Program-made: the position numbers and the translations under genes
Notes under the pieces: model-generated
What the model saw: the letters and a program-made list of their open reading frames with translations, nothing else
The model's database searches: none
What the model was told of the DNA's origin: nothing
In this document: positions 6,535 through 16,201 of the stretch, one piece after another
Layout: every line of letters starts with the position of its first letter
Position numbering within the stretch: position 1 is the stretch's first letter
Assembly: GCA_905215725.1 (NCBI GenBank)
Contig: CAJMRD010000012.1
Coordinates: forward strand, 1-30,529
Direction of reading: 5' to 3'
DNA length: 30,529 nt
Source: an uncultured bacterium
Lineage (GTDB): Bacteria > Actinomycetota > Coriobacteriia > Coriobacteriales > Coriobacteriaceae

Positions 6535-8694
6535 ATGGAGGTGCTGGTTGTTGGTAACACCGCATATGTTGACGATGACTTTTGCGCCAAGGCGTTCCCC
6601 GGGGACCACGTTAAGGTCGTAGCCGCGCAGGACGCGCGCCGCGACGAGTCGTCACCCCATGCCTCGTGGAAAGAGCTGCTGCAGCACCTGGACCAGGCCT
6701 ACGAGTTCGAGCGCGTGGTCTACCTTTCTACCTACCTCACCCCGCATACCGAGACCTTTGGCGACATCGAGCTGCTGCGCTCGGTGTTTCGTGCTTGCAT
6801 GGGACGCCGCGTGCAGCTGCTGTATATAGCCGGGCCCGCGGGTGCAGAGGGCGCTGGCCATGACGACGATGTCACGGCCGCCGGTGGCACCCAGACGGGC
6901 AAGGGCATTATCGCCCGCGCTGCCAACGACCTGTGCCGTCACTATGCATCTCGCGACGGCATCCAAGCCAAAGTCCTGCGCGTGCCGTTCCTGTATACCG
7001 CATCGCCGGCATTAACCGACCCATTTTTGGTGCCGCTGTTCGAGGCGTGCTCGGGCGGGTCAGTCGCGCTTCAGGGTGCGGCGGATGCGCCGTTTCCCTT
7101 GCTGTGTGCCGAGGAGCTCGCGGTGTTGGTGCATCGTATCTTTGACAGCTGGGATGCCAACTTTGAGATGCTCGACGTTGCAGACGCTTTTGGCCATACG
7201 GCGGGCGACCTGGGCGAAGCGCTTCAGGTGCTCTTTCCAGAACTTACGGTTGCCTATGGCGAGTCGGCTGGCTACGACCTGCCCGCGGACGATACCGTTC
7301 GCCTGCGCTACGGCTGGTTCCAGCGCTACGATCTGCTGCGCGACCTTTCGACCATCCAAGCTCGCTGGGCCAACGCGCGCACCAAAAAGACCAATCCGCT
7401 GCGCGCGGCCATCGACCGTATTCAAATGCGCACGCTGCCTGTCAAATGTCTGGAGACGGGCGTTGCCTGGGTCTTATTCGAGGTGCTGGAGCACCTCTTC
7501 TCCCAATCGGCCCAGCTCAACGTGCTCGACTATCGTCTGCTCTATGTGGTGCTGATCGGCACGCTGTATGGCCTGGACTTTGGCTTGGTCGCGGCGCTTC
7601 TGGCTTCGATTGGCCTAGCGGCGAGCTATTTTATCCAGTATGGCTATACCTTCGAGGGTCTGTTTTACGAGCCGTCCAACTGGCTGCCGTTTATCGCTTA
7701 CTTTGTGGTGGGCGCCGTGTGCGGCTATGTTCAGCTGCGCAACAGCGAGGCCATTAAGGTAGAGCGCGACGAGAACGAGCTCGTGCGTAATCGCAATACG
7801 TTCCTCACGCAGCTCTACCACGATGCCATTGAGGACAAGCGCGCCTACAAGCGCCAGATTGTGGGGCGCCACGATAGCTTTGGCAAGATCTTCGCCGTGA
7901 CGCAAGAGCTCGACGTGCTCAACCCGCGCGACATCTACCGCAAGTGCTGCGAGCTGCTGGGTGAGATTTTGGATAACGACACGGTAACGATCTATCACGT
8001 TTCGGGTGAGTCGTTTACTCGTTTGGTCGCCGCGAGTCCGGCAATTTCTGGCGATGCGCTGCGTTCGTTGGCGCTCGACGATCTTAAGGCCATGATGGAC
8101 GGCGAGGACCGCTCGGGCTTGTGGGTGAACCGTAAGCTGGTGCCGGGGCTTCCCATGTTTGCCTACGTGATGGAGCGCGACGGGGCGCCCGCGGTCTTTA
8201 TCTTTGTGCGCCGTGCGGCCGAGGGCCAGATGACGCTCTATTACCAAAACCTCTTCCGTATTCTGTGCGGCTTGGTAGAAAGCGCGCTGGGCCGTGCTTT
8301 TGATTACGAGGCCGTGGCACAGGATAAGCGGTGCATTGCGGGCACGCATGTGCTCAATCAAGATGCCTTTGCTCAAGAGCTGCTGGCAGCTCAGACGCTT
8401 GCGGACAACAAGATGGGCAGCTATTTGCTTCTGCGTGTGGTGCCGGGGTCGGAGCCTGTTGGCGAGCTGGTCGGGGCAATTGGGTCGGCGATTCGCGAGA
8501 GCGATGCCGCGGGTCTGGTCAATGGCGACATGCTTTATTTGCTCATGCGCCAGGCGAACAATGGCGATCTGCCCGTGATTCAGGCGCGCCTGGCCGCCAA
8601 GCAGATCACCGTCGAGCACGTCGATGGCGAGGCCGCAGTGGCGCTGCTGCAACAGATTGCGTCCGCCCGCGAAGACGAGGGGGAGAGCGCTTGA
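6535..8694 (+). CDS. pelD: PelD-like c-di-GMP receptor with N-terminal SDR-like domain
   Basis: The 719-aa protein starts at ATG 6535, with GGGGAGGGG upstream. Residues ~1-280 look like an SDR/epimerase fold in which both the glycine-rich loop (VVGNTAYVDD) and the YxxxK motif (TQTGK) are degenerate, so it is probably not an active oxidoreductase. About four membrane segments follow at ~305-400, then a coiled linker, a GAF domain (~450-580) and a degenerate GGDEF domain (~590-710). The GGDEF signature is replaced by NGDML (663-667), but the inhibitory-site motif RESD (R654, D657) is kept at the right distance. That is how PelD binds c-di-GMP to activate Pel synthesis. It heads the operon and overlaps the next gene by 4 nt. 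Confidence 0.85.
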   Translation: MEVLVVGNTAYVDDDFCAKAFPGDHVKVVAAQDARRDESSPHASWKELLQHLDQAYEFERVVYLSTYLTPHTETFGDIELLRSVFRACMGRRVQLLYIAGPAGAEGAGHDDDVTAAGGTQTGKGIIARAANDLCRHYASRDGIQAKVLRVPFLYTASPALTDPFLVPLFEACSGGSVALQGAADAPFPLLCAEELAVLVHRIFDSWDANFEMLDVADAFGHTAGDLGEALQVLFPELTVAYGESAGYDLPADDTVRLRYGWFQRYDLLRDLSTIQARWANARTKKTNPLRAAIDRIQMRTLPVKCLETGVAWVLFEVLEHLFSQSAQLNVLDYRLLYVVLIGTLYGLDFGLVAALLASIGLAASYFIQYGYTFEGLFYEPSNWLPFIAYFVVGAVCGYVQLRNSEAIKVERDENELVRNRNTFLTQLYHDAIEDKRAYKRQIVGRHDSFGKIFAVTQELDVLNPRDIYRKCCELLGEILDNDTVTIYHVSGESFTRLVAASPAISGDALRSLALDDLKAMMDGEDRSGLWVNRKLVPGLPMFAYVMERDGAPAVFIFVRRAAEGQMTLYYQNLFRILCGLVESALGRAFDYEAVAQDKRCIAGTHVLNQDAFAQELLAAQTLADNKMGSYLLLRVVPGSEPVGELVGAIGSAIRESDAAGLVNGDMLYLLMRQANNGDLPVIQARLAAKQITVEHVDGEAAVALLQQIASAREDEGESA

Positions 8695-9593
8695 TTTCGC
8701 TCGTTATCGCTGCGGTGTTGCTACTGATCCACACGCTGGTGTGTCTGGCGCTGTGGACGCTCGTAAAACTAGGCATGCTGCCGGTGCGTGGACACATGTT
8801 GCCTGCGATGGTGCTGGTTCCGCTGTGGGGTCCGTTGCTCCTGGTGCTCTGTGCGCGTGGCGAGGCGTTTGGCGACGCGCTTGAGGACGGCACGCTGGAA
8901 TCGCTTCGCTTGAACGACGAAATTCGCCGCGGCATGCAGGTGCAGGTACGCGAGGGCGATGCCGGCGTGGTGCCGCTCGAGGAAGCTCTGATCGTCAATG
9001 ACCCTAGCGATCGCCGCCGTCTGATGCTCTCTATGCTCACCGAGGACCCAGATGCCTATCTGGCGCAGCTGCAAGCAGCCAAGCTCAACGATGACGTTGA
9101 GGTGGCGCATTATGCCGCGACGGCCGTGGCACAGATTTCCAAGGAATCCGACCTTAAGCTGCAGCAGCTGGAGCGCGCGTTTAAGACCGATCCTAGCGCT
9201 CAAAACCTTGATGCGTACTGTGACTATCTGGGCGAGTACCTTGCATCCGGACTGGCCGAGGGCCGCGTGGAACAGATTCAGCGCCAACAGTACGCCCGTT
9301 TGCTCGCGCGCCGTTGCGAACGCGAGGATGGGGCTGCACTGCGCATCCGCTACGCCACGGCGCTGGCCGATGCCGGCGAGCTGGACGAGGCCGAGGCCGT
9401 GATCACGCAGCTTGTGGCCGAGGTGCCGGACGAACAGGAAGCCTGGATGCTCTGCCTGCGCCTTGCTGTGATGCGCCGCGATGGCGAGGCTGTGCAGCAA
9501 GTGATTGACGCGATCGATAACCAACATGTGTATTTGAGTGCTGGGAACCGCGAAAAGCTGGCGTTTTGGCGCGATGGAGAGGAGGCCCGATGA
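8691..9593 (+). CDS. pelE: PelE-like membrane-anchored TPR protein
   Basis: The 300-aa protein starts at TTG 8691, preceded by GGGGGAGAG and overlapping the pelD stop (TTGA). An in-frame upstream start would lie inside pelD and is not credible. Two hydrophobic segments sit near residues 2-20 and 33-52, followed by a soluble helical region with TPR-like pairs (for example LRIRYATALADAGELDEAEA and DEQEAWMLCLRLAVMRRDG). In known Pel systems PelE links PelD to the PelF/PelG inner-membrane machinery. Assignment rests on position and architecture, since PelE sequences are poorly conserved. Confidence 0.75.
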   Translation: MISLVIAAVLLLIHTLVCLALWTLVKLGMLPVRGHMLPAMVLVPLWGPLLLVLCARGEAFGDALEDGTLESLRLNDEIRRGMQVQVREGDAGVVPLEEALIVNDPSDRRRLMLSMLTEDPDAYLAQLQAAKLNDDVEVAHYAATAVAQISKESDLKLQQLERAFKTDPSAQNLDAYCDYLGEYLASGLAEGRVEQIQRQQYARLLARRCEREDGAALRIRYATALADAGELDEAEAVITQLVAEVPDEQEAWMLCLRLAVMRRDGEAVQQVIDAIDNQHVYLSAGNREKLAFWRDGEEAR

Positions 9594-11470
9594 GCGTGGT
9601 GCAGCATATCCGCGACCGTGCGGGCCGCTTTCGCTGGATGGGGCTGCTCGTGGTATGGGCGGTCTTTATCGCTATGGCCGCCGTGCTGTTAATTGAGCGC
9701 GCCGGCGTGCAATATAGCTCCGGGCAGCACAAGCTGGGAATGCTCGCTGCTAACGATGCCACACCTGCAAGCTCGGCGATCTTTGGCCAAAAGCCCACGT
9801 GCTTGGTTATTTCCGATTCGGACCAGGACGGCGTTGACGACGTCAAGGACCAGTTCGATCAGATTTTGCTCGACATGAAGATTGCCCATCGCGATGTGGA
9901 TATTGCCACCGATGGCACGGATGCCATTCCTTCGCTCACGTCGTTTGACCGCGTGATTGTGCTCATGCCGTCGCTTGATGGGCTCGGTACGCGCCTGAGC
10001 GACATTATGAGTTGGGTGAGTGCCGGCGGCTCGCTCATGCTGGGCATGACGCCGGAGAACTCCGGCTATCTGCAAGCCGTTGCGCCTAAGTTTGGCATCG
10101 ATACCGCGGGATATGAGTACACGACTGCCGAGAGCATCGTCCCGAGTAAGGACTTTATGATCGGCGGTGGCCAGCGCTACGAGTTTTCGGATCCCTTTAA
10201 ATCGTCCCTGCTGGTCTCGCTGCGCGAGACGGCGCGCGTGTGGGCTAAGACCGGCGACACGGGCGCTCCGCTCATTTGGTCGAACGATTGCGGTAGCGGA
10301 CGTACCATGGTGTGCAACATTGGCATTTACAGCAAGGTCATGCGCGGGTTTTACGCCGCGGCGATCAGCTTGCTCGGCGATGCCACGGCCTACCCCGTTA
10401 TCAACAGCGCCGTTTTCTATCTGGATGACTTTCCCAGTCCCGTGCCTTCGGGCGACGGCACCTACATCAAGCGCGACTATGGGCTTTCCATTGCCGACTT
10501 TTATGCCAAGGTCTGGTGGCCCGATCTGCAAAAGCTCGCGCAAAAATACGGTATTCGCTATACCGGTGTGATGATCGAAAACTATGAGGACGCGGTCAAC
10601 CAGACCGAGCCTGCTCGTCAGGCCGATAACACGCAGTTCCGCTACTTTGGCGGCATGCTGCTGCAGATGGGCGGAGAGCTGGGCTTTCACGGCTACAACC
10701 ATCAGCCGCTGGCACTCTGGGACACCGACTATGGCACGCTGTACGATTACAAGACGTGGAAGAACAGGGAAACGCTCGTCGCATCGCTCAACGAGCTTAT
10801 CGCTTTTCAGGACGAGGTGCTGCCCAACGCGCACGGCTCGGTCTACGTGCCACCGTCAAATATCCTTTCGGCCCGCGCGCGCAGGATTATCGGCAGTGAT
10901 GTTCCGCGCATTAAGACCATTGCCAGTACGTATTTTGAGGATGGCACGGATCTTCCGTACGTGCAGGAGTTTGGCGTGGCGAGCGATGGCATCGTGGAGC
11001 AGCCGCGTATTGTTTCGGGCGGCATGGTGGACGATTCCTACATGCGCCTGGCCGCCGTGTCCGAGCTCAACATGCACTATGTGAGCACGCACTTTATGCA
11101 TCCAGACGATCTGCTCGATCCCGATCGCGGCGCCAGGCAAGGCTGGGAGGTCTACAAGGGCGGCCTGACCGACTACCTGGACTGGCTTACCGAGTCTGCG
11201 CCCGACCTGCGTCGCCAGACCGGCTCGGAATGCTCGGGCGCCATCCAGCGCTTTTCGTCGGTGACGGTGAGCGTGGATACCAGCGCGGATGCTTGGACGC
11301 TTAGCCTGGGTAATTTCCACGACGAGGCGTGGCTCATGTTTCGTGCCAACAACGGCGAGCCGGGTACAGTCACGGGTGGTGAGATTACGCATCTGACGGG
11401 CGACCTGTACCTGGTCAAAGCCACGGACAAGACGGTGACCATTGCGCGCAAGGAGGGTGGCGACAAATGA
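9590..11470 (+). CDS. pelA: PelA-like extracytoplasmic polysaccharide deacetylase (DUF2194-type)
   Basis: The 626-aa protein starts at ATG 9590, overlapping the pelE stop by 4 nt (ATGA). One N-terminal membrane anchor (~17-40) suggests the catalytic part lies outside the membrane. Residues ~45-200 form a glutamine-amidotransferase/Rossmann-like region (CLVISDSDQDGVDD). Deacetylase motifs are present: FYLDDFPSP, with the Asp pair at 279-280, and FHGYNHQ, with metal-binding H367 and H371. Pel polymer must be partly deacetylated to become cationic. The Gram-positive clusters carry a separate deacetylase in this position (called PelADA), and the hydrolase half of Pseudomonas PelA is absent here. 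The exact family name is less sure than the activity. Confidence 0.75.
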   Translation: MSVVQHIRDRAGRFRWMGLLVVWAVFIAMAAVLLIERAGVQYSSGQHKLGMLAANDATPASSAIFGQKPTCLVISDSDQDGVDDVKDQFDQILLDMKIAHRDVDIATDGTDAIPSLTSFDRVIVLMPSLDGLGTRLSDIMSWVSAGGSLMLGMTPENSGYLQAVAPKFGIDTAGYEYTTAESIVPSKDFMIGGGQRYEFSDPFKSSLLVSLRETARVWAKTGDTGAPLIWSNDCGSGRTMVCNIGIYSKVMRGFYAAAISLLGDATAYPVINSAVFYLDDFPSPVPSGDGTYIKRDYGLSIADFYAKVWWPDLQKLAQKYGIRYTGVMIENYEDAVNQTEPARQADNTQFRYFGGMLLQMGGELGFHGYNHQPLALWDTDYGTLYDYKTWKNRETLVASLNELIAFQDEVLPNAHGSVYVPPSNILSARARRIIGSDVPRIKTIASTYFEDGTDLPYVQEFGVASDGIVEQPRIVSGGMVDDSYMRLAAVSELNMHYVSTHFMHPDDLLDPDRGARQGWEVYKGGLTDYLDWLTESAPDLRRQTGSECSGAIQRFSSVTVSVDTSADAWTLSLGNFHDEAWLMFRANNGEPGTVTGGEITHLTGDLYLVKATDKTVTIARKEGGDK

Positions 11471-12894
11471 GAATCTGCTTGGTACTCGAGGGTTGCTACC
11501 CCTATGTGTACGGCGGCGTGTCCACCTGGATGCACGGCTATATCCAAGCCATGCCCGAGCACGAGTTTGTGCTGTGGGTGATTGGCGCGCATGCTGCCGA
11601 CCGCGGCAAGTTTGTCTACGAGTTGCCCGGCAACGTCGTCGAGGTGCACGAGGTGTTCCTGGACGATGCCCTGCGTCTTACGGGCGAACAGGAGGAAGTC
11701 GACTTTGACGAGCGCGAGCGCGAGGCGCTGCGCCGTCTGGTTTCGCTCTCCAATCCGGACTGGGACGTGCTGTTCGACATTTTCCAGCGCCGCCACGTGC
11801 ATCCGCTCTCATTTTTGCAGAGCCGCACGTTTATGGACATCTTCCGCGACGTGTGCCTGGCCGAGTACCCGTATACGCCTTTCGCCGATGCCTTTCACAC
11901 CATGCGTTCGATGTTGCTGCCCGTGCTCTATCTGCTGGGCTGCGAGGTTCCGGTGGCCGACGTGTATCACGCCATTTCGACCGGCTACGGCGGCCTGCTC
12001 GCAAGTTTGGGCTCCAGCATGAATCATGCGCCGGCATTGCTGACCGAGCACGGCATCTACACGCGCGAGCGCGAGGAGGAAATCATTCGTGCCGACTGGG
12101 TTGTGCCGTCGTTTAAGGACCGCTGGATCCGTTTTTTCTACCTGCTTTCGGAGGAAATCTACCGTCGCGCTTTCCGTGTGACGAGTCTGTTCCATAATGC
12201 TCGCAAAACGCAGATCGACATGGGATGCGATGCGGACAAATGCCTGGTCATTCCCAACGGCATTCAGTTCGATCGCTTTAAGGACATTCCCTTAAAGCCC
12301 GATGACGGCTGGGTGGACATTGGCGCGGTGGTGCGTCTGGCGCCCATCAAGGACGTCAAGACCATGATCTATGCCTTCTTTGAGCTGCACGAGCGCCTGC
12401 CGCACGTGCGCCTGCACATTATGGGTGGCGTGGACGACGAGGAATATGGCGCCGAGTGCCATGCGCTAGTGGAGACATTGGGCGTGCGTGACTTGATCTT
12501 TACCGGCCGCGTCAACGTGGTCGAGTACATGGAAAAGCTCGACTTTACCATTTTGACGAGCATCTCGGAGGGCCAGCCGTTGAGCGTGTTGGAATCGCTT
12601 GCCGCGCGTCGCCCCTGTGTGACGACCGAGGTTGGCTGCTGCCGTGAGCTGCTCGAGGGCGCCCCCGGCGACGACTTTGGCGTGGCTGGATTCGTGAGCC
12701 CGCCCATGTATCGCAAGGGTCTGGCCGATGCCATGGAGCGCATGTGCGCGAGCCGTGCCCGCCGCCTGGAAATGGGGGAGCGCGGCCAGCGTCGCGTGGC
12801 GACCTACTACCTACACGAGCAGATGCTCGCCAACTATCGCGCGCTGTACGACGAGACGGCGCGTGCGTTTAACCTGCCCAGAGAGGGGGAGTAG
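11467..12894 (+). CDS. pelF: PelF glycosyltransferase (GT4)
   Basis: The 475-aa protein starts at ATG 11467, overlapping the preceding stop by 4 nt. The N-terminus (CLVLEGCYPYVYGGVSTWMH) is diagnostic of PelF. A GT-B nucleotide-sugar site is seen as VIPNGIQFDRF and GAVVRLAPIKDVKTMI, and the retaining-GT EX7E motif is SEGQPLSVLESLAARRP, with E368 and E376. PelF is the cytosolic glycosyltransferase that builds the hexosamine-rich Pel polymer at the inner face of the membrane, working with PelG. Length and gene order fit the family well. Confidence 0.93.
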   Translation: MRICLVLEGCYPYVYGGVSTWMHGYIQAMPEHEFVLWVIGAHAADRGKFVYELPGNVVEVHEVFLDDALRLTGEQEEVDFDEREREALRRLVSLSNPDWDVLFDIFQRRHVHPLSFLQSRTFMDIFRDVCLAEYPYTPFADAFHTMRSMLLPVLYLLGCEVPVADVYHAISTGYGGLLASLGSSMNHAPALLTEHGIYTREREEEIIRADWVVPSFKDRWIRFFYLLSEEIYRRAFRVTSLFHNARKTQIDMGCDADKCLVIPNGIQFDRFKDIPLKPDDGWVDIGAVVRLAPIKDVKTMIYAFFELHERLPHVRLHIMGGVDDEEYGAECHALVETLGVRDLIFTGRVNVVEYMEKLDFTILTSISEGQPLSVLESLAARRPCVTTEVGCCRELLEGAPGDDFGVAGFVSPPMYRKGLADAMERMCASRARRLEMGERGQRRVATYYLHEQMLANYRALYDETARAFNLPREGE

Positions 12895-12897
12895 CCG

Positions 12898-14442
12898 GTG
12901 GCCGGAATCGGTTTTGAACTCAAGCGCCTGTTTAGACGCAAGGGTCTGTTTGCCACGATGCGCGCCTACGGCTACGCCGGCATTGTGTGCACGGGTCCCA
13001 TGCTGCTGGGCGTACTGTTGCAGGTGGGCATTTTGGTGCTGTGCAGTCTGTGGGGTGTGGGCCGTTCCAACCAGGACTTGCTGGTGTGCATGGTGACTTA
13101 TACGCTGCTGGCGTCGCTCACGCTCACGAGCTTTTTCTCTATGCCGGTCACGCGTTTTTTGGCCGACATGCTGTTTGCTGAGCGCGAAGAAGAGGTCTTG
13201 CCCTCGTTTTGGGGCTCCAACGCCATCATGCTCGTTGCGGGCACGGTGCTCTACGGCGTCTTTTTGCTGTTCTCGGGTGCCACGCTGTTGCAGGGGCTGC
13301 TGTGCCTGTGGCTGTTCAACATTATGATCGTCAACTGGAACGGCATGAGCTACCTCACGGCCATTAAGGACTACCGCGGCATCCTGTGCAGCTTTGCTGC
13401 GGCCATTGGCGTGGCGTGCTTGTGCGCCCTAGTGGCGCTGGCGCTGGGGCTGCCGCCCGTCGAGGGCCTGCTGGCCTCGATCGCCCTGGGCTACGGTGTG
13501 ATGCTCGCCTGGGATGTGGTGCTGCTGTACCGGTATTTTCCTCAGAGCGATCGCAGTCCCTGGCTCTTTTTGCGCTGGCTCGACCAGTTTATGCCGCTGG
13601 CGCTCACGGGCCTATTTACCAACCTGGGACTCTTTGCACATCTGGTAATTATTTGGGCCGGCCCCATTGGCGTGCAGGTCAAGGGCTTGTTTTATGGCGC
13701 ACCCTACCACGATGTGCCGGCGCTCATCGCGTTTTTGACGATCCTTGTCACGACCGTCAACTTTGTAGTGTCGGTCGAGGTCAACTTCTATCCGCGCTAC
13801 CGCTACTACTACAGCCTGTTTAACGACGGCGGCGTGGTGGGCGACATCGTGGTGGCCGAGGAGGAAATGCTCGCCACGCTCAACCGGGAGCTGCGGTTTT
13901 GCGCGCTCAAGCAGCTGTTTGTGACGGCAGCGGTCATCTCGCTCGAGACCACGGTGCTCTCGGCCCTGCCACTGGGCTTCAACAACCTGATGCACGGGTA
14001 TTTCCGCACGCTGTGTGTGGGCTATGGCCTGTATGCAGTGGGCAACACGATTCTGCTGATCTTGCTGTACTTTACCGACTACAAGGGCGCCGTGCTTGCC
14101 TCTGGGCTGTTTGCGGGCGTGGCGGGGCTGGCGACCATCGTCTCGCTGTTCTTTCCGCAGCAGTTTTATGGCTTTGGCTTTTTGCTCGGCGCGGCGGTGT
14201 TTTTTGTTGTGGCGCTCATGCGGCTCGATACCTATACCGCCAACTTGCCGTATCGTATTCTGAGCCAGCAGCCCATTGTGGCGACCGACAAGACGGGTCG
14301 CTTTACGGAGCTGGGCTGCTTGCTCGACCGTGCCGAACAGCGCTATGAGGAGTTGCGTCTAGAGGGCGAGCCGCATGGTGCGTTTGAGCGCATGGTGGTT
14401 CGCGTGTATCGCAATCGTTGGGGAGGTCCTGATGACCGATAG
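12898..14442 (+). CDS. pelG: PelG membrane transporter subunit
   Basis: The 514-aa protein starts at GTG 12898, with GAGAGGGGGAG just upstream and 3 nt after the pelF stop. The N-terminus AGIGFELKRLF is characteristic of PelG, followed by about twelve hydrophobic segments of a MATE/Wzx-like flippase fold. A conserved loop reads FYPRYRYYYSLFN. PelG forms the synthase and export complex with PelF, PelD and PelE. Its ~55-residue hydrophilic C-terminal tail (LDRAEQRYEELRLEGEP) is cytosolic. The last 11 nt overlap the next gene. Confidence 0.93.
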   Translation: MAGIGFELKRLFRRKGLFATMRAYGYAGIVCTGPMLLGVLLQVGILVLCSLWGVGRSNQDLLVCMVTYTLLASLTLTSFFSMPVTRFLADMLFAEREEEVLPSFWGSNAIMLVAGTVLYGVFLLFSGATLLQGLLCLWLFNIMIVNWNGMSYLTAIKDYRGILCSFAAAIGVACLCALVALALGLPPVEGLLASIALGYGVMLAWDVVLLYRYFPQSDRSPWLFLRWLDQFMPLALTGLFTNLGLFAHLVIIWAGPIGVQVKGLFYGAPYHDVPALIAFLTILVTTVNFVVSVEVNFYPRYRYYYSLFNDGGVVGDIVVAEEEMLATLNRELRFCALKQLFVTAAVISLETTVLSALPLGFNNLMHGYFRTLCVGYGLYAVGNTILLILLYFTDYKGAVLASGLFAGVAGLATIVSLFFPQQFYGFGFLLGAAVFFVVALMRLDTYTANLPYRILSQQPIVATDKTGRFTELGCLLDRAEQRYEELRLEGEPHGAFERMVVRVYRNRWGGPDDR

Positions 14443-16201
14443 GATGATGTCTCGCCGTCGCCTGTTTGAGGCGGCTGCCGGAGCGCTGCTGCTTTCGGGC
14501 TGCTCGTCTCAGGACGAATCCTCGACAAAAAAGACCAAGAAGCAGGACAAGATTAAAAAGGCCGATGCGTCTAGCGAGACCAAGCACCTTCGCGACAGGG
14601 ATGAACTGTACGAGGTCTACGATGACTCGGGCATCGTATGTATGTACCTGACGGTCTCTCGCGGCAACAGCTCCGAGAATACCGACCATAGCTGGGCCGA
14701 GATCAATACGTACTCGGTCTACGACTATGCCGACATGGGCGTGACGCGCTATCAGGTTATGGGCCTGCTACAGCCAGGCGATGATAGGGGTCCCGTTGCT
14801 GGCGAGGTGGGCTATGGCGAGGAGGCGCCCAACGCCACGGTGCAGGTGCGCGGTCAGACGTCGAGTACCTATACGCAAAAGAACTACAAGGTGGAGCTCA
14901 AAAAGGGCAAGGGCACGTGGCGCCAGCAGCGTGCGATTGCGCTCAACAAGCATATGGGCGAGGGCATGCGCTTTCGCAACAAGATGGCCTACGATCTGAT
15001 CCGTGGGATTCCCCAGATGATGGGCCTGCGCACGCAGTTTGTGCACTTATGGGTGTGCGATCAGACCGAAAAATCTAACGACACCTTTGAGGACTACGGA
15101 CTGTTTACGCAGGTCGAGCAGCTCAACAAAACGGCGCTTAAGGCCCACGGTCTGGATAAGAACGGGCATCTGTATAAGGTGAACAGCTTCGATTTCCATC
15201 GCTTTGAGGACACCATTAAGCTCGCCGATGACCCCGACTATAACCAGACGGCGTTTGAGGGCATGCTCGAGATTAAGGGCGATTCGGACCATATCAAGTT
15301 GATTGAGATGCTCGATGCGCTCAACGACGATACACAAAAGATCGACGATGTGCTCGACACCTACTTCGATACCGAGAACCTGGTCTATTGGATGGCGTTT
15401 CAGATCTTGACGGGTAATTGCGATACGCAGAACCGTAACTGCTATCTGTACAGCCCGCTTAACTCCAAGGTTTGGTACATCCTGGATTGGGATAACGACG
15501 GCATGCTGCGCAAGCTCGAGTTGAGCCTGACGGGGTTCTCGGATTATGCGAGCTGGGAGCGCGGCGTGAGCAACTACTGGGGCAACGTGCTGTTTAACCG
15601 CGCGTTGCGCAGCAAGTCGTTCCGCAGCGAACTCGATAGCGCCGTGAAGGACCTGCGCTCGTATTTGACCGAAGAGCGTCTGAGCAAGATGGTCGAGCAT
15701 TATCGCGAGGTCACGGAGCCGCTCGTCTTTGCTGCGCCCGACCTGGAGAATCTGCCCGTGACGAAGGACGAATACAAGCAGATTGCCGCGGCGATTCCTT
15801 CCGAGATCGAGGAGAACTATAAGAGCTATCGCGAGAGCTATAAGAAGCCCATGCCGTTCTACATTGGCGTGCCGCAGATCGATAACGGTAAGCTGCGCGT
15901 GAATTGGGACGCGTCGTACGACTTTAAGGCGCGCGACATTCGCTATACCGTGGAGCTTGCGCGCGATTACGCCATTACTGACGTGATTTTTAAGGCCGAG
16001 GACGTGCTGCTGCCGGAGGTAACGTGCGATGCCCCCGATACCGGTCAGTACTTTGTGCGCGTGCGTGCCACCAACTCCGACGGCTATACGCAAGATGCGT
16101 TTGACTACTATGTGACCGACGGCGGCAAGCAGTACGGCATGAAGTGTTTTTACGTGCAGGACGGCGGTAAGGTCGTGGAGGACACGTATGAGGAGGGCTA
16201 G
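14432..16201 (+). CDS. CotH-kinase family lipoprotein with Tat-like signal
   Basis: The 589-aa protein starts at ATG 14432, with GGGGAGG at 14419-14425; an upstream in-frame start is inside pelG and less likely. The N-terminus has a twin-arginine-like SRRRLFE and a lipobox LLLSGC with the lipidated Cys at 24, then a Lys/Ser/Asp-rich linker. The kinase region shows VRGQTSSTYTQKNYKVEL, YGLFTQVEQLNK, GNCDTQNRNCYLY and DWDND (352-356), the last matching the metal-binding Asp of CotH-type atypical kinases. The C-terminal ~120 residues look like a beta-sandwich (fibronectin-like). CotH phosphorylates spore-coat proteins in Bacillus. Here the target is unknown, and the operon context points to a role in the exopolysaccharide envelope. 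Confidence 0.85.
   Translation: MTDRMMSRRRLFEAAAGALLLSGCSSQDESSTKKTKKQDKIKKADASSETKHLRDRDELYEVYDDSGIVCMYLTVSRGNSSENTDHSWAEINTYSVYDYADMGVTRYQVMGLLQPGDDRGPVAGEVGYGEEAPNATVQVRGQTSSTYTQKNYKVELKKGKGTWRQQRAIALNKHMGEGMRFRNKMAYDLIRGIPQMMGLRTQFVHLWVCDQTEKSNDTFEDYGLFTQVEQLNKTALKAHGLDKNGHLYKVNSFDFHRFEDTIKLADDPDYNQTAFEGMLEIKGDSDHIKLIEMLDALNDDTQKIDDVLDTYFDTENLVYWMAFQILTGNCDTQNRNCYLYSPLNSKVWYILDWDNDGMLRKLELSLTGFSDYASWERGVSNYWGNVLFNRALRSKSFRSELDSAVKDLRSYLTEERLSKMVEHYREVTEPLVFAAPDLENLPVTKDEYKQIAAAIPSEIEENYKSYRESYKKPMPFYIGVPQIDNGKLRVNWDASYDFKARDIRYTVELARDYAITDVIFKAEDVLLPEVTCDAPDTGQYFVRVRATNSDGYTQDAFDYYVTDGGKQYGMKCFYVQDGGKVVEDTYEEG

Noticed and set aside
8331..8690. N-terminal extension of PelE into pelD
   Set aside because: It overlaps the PelD GGDEF region by 360 bp, is Arg/Gly/Cys-rich noise, and TTG 8691 gives a proper membrane N-terminus with coupled start.
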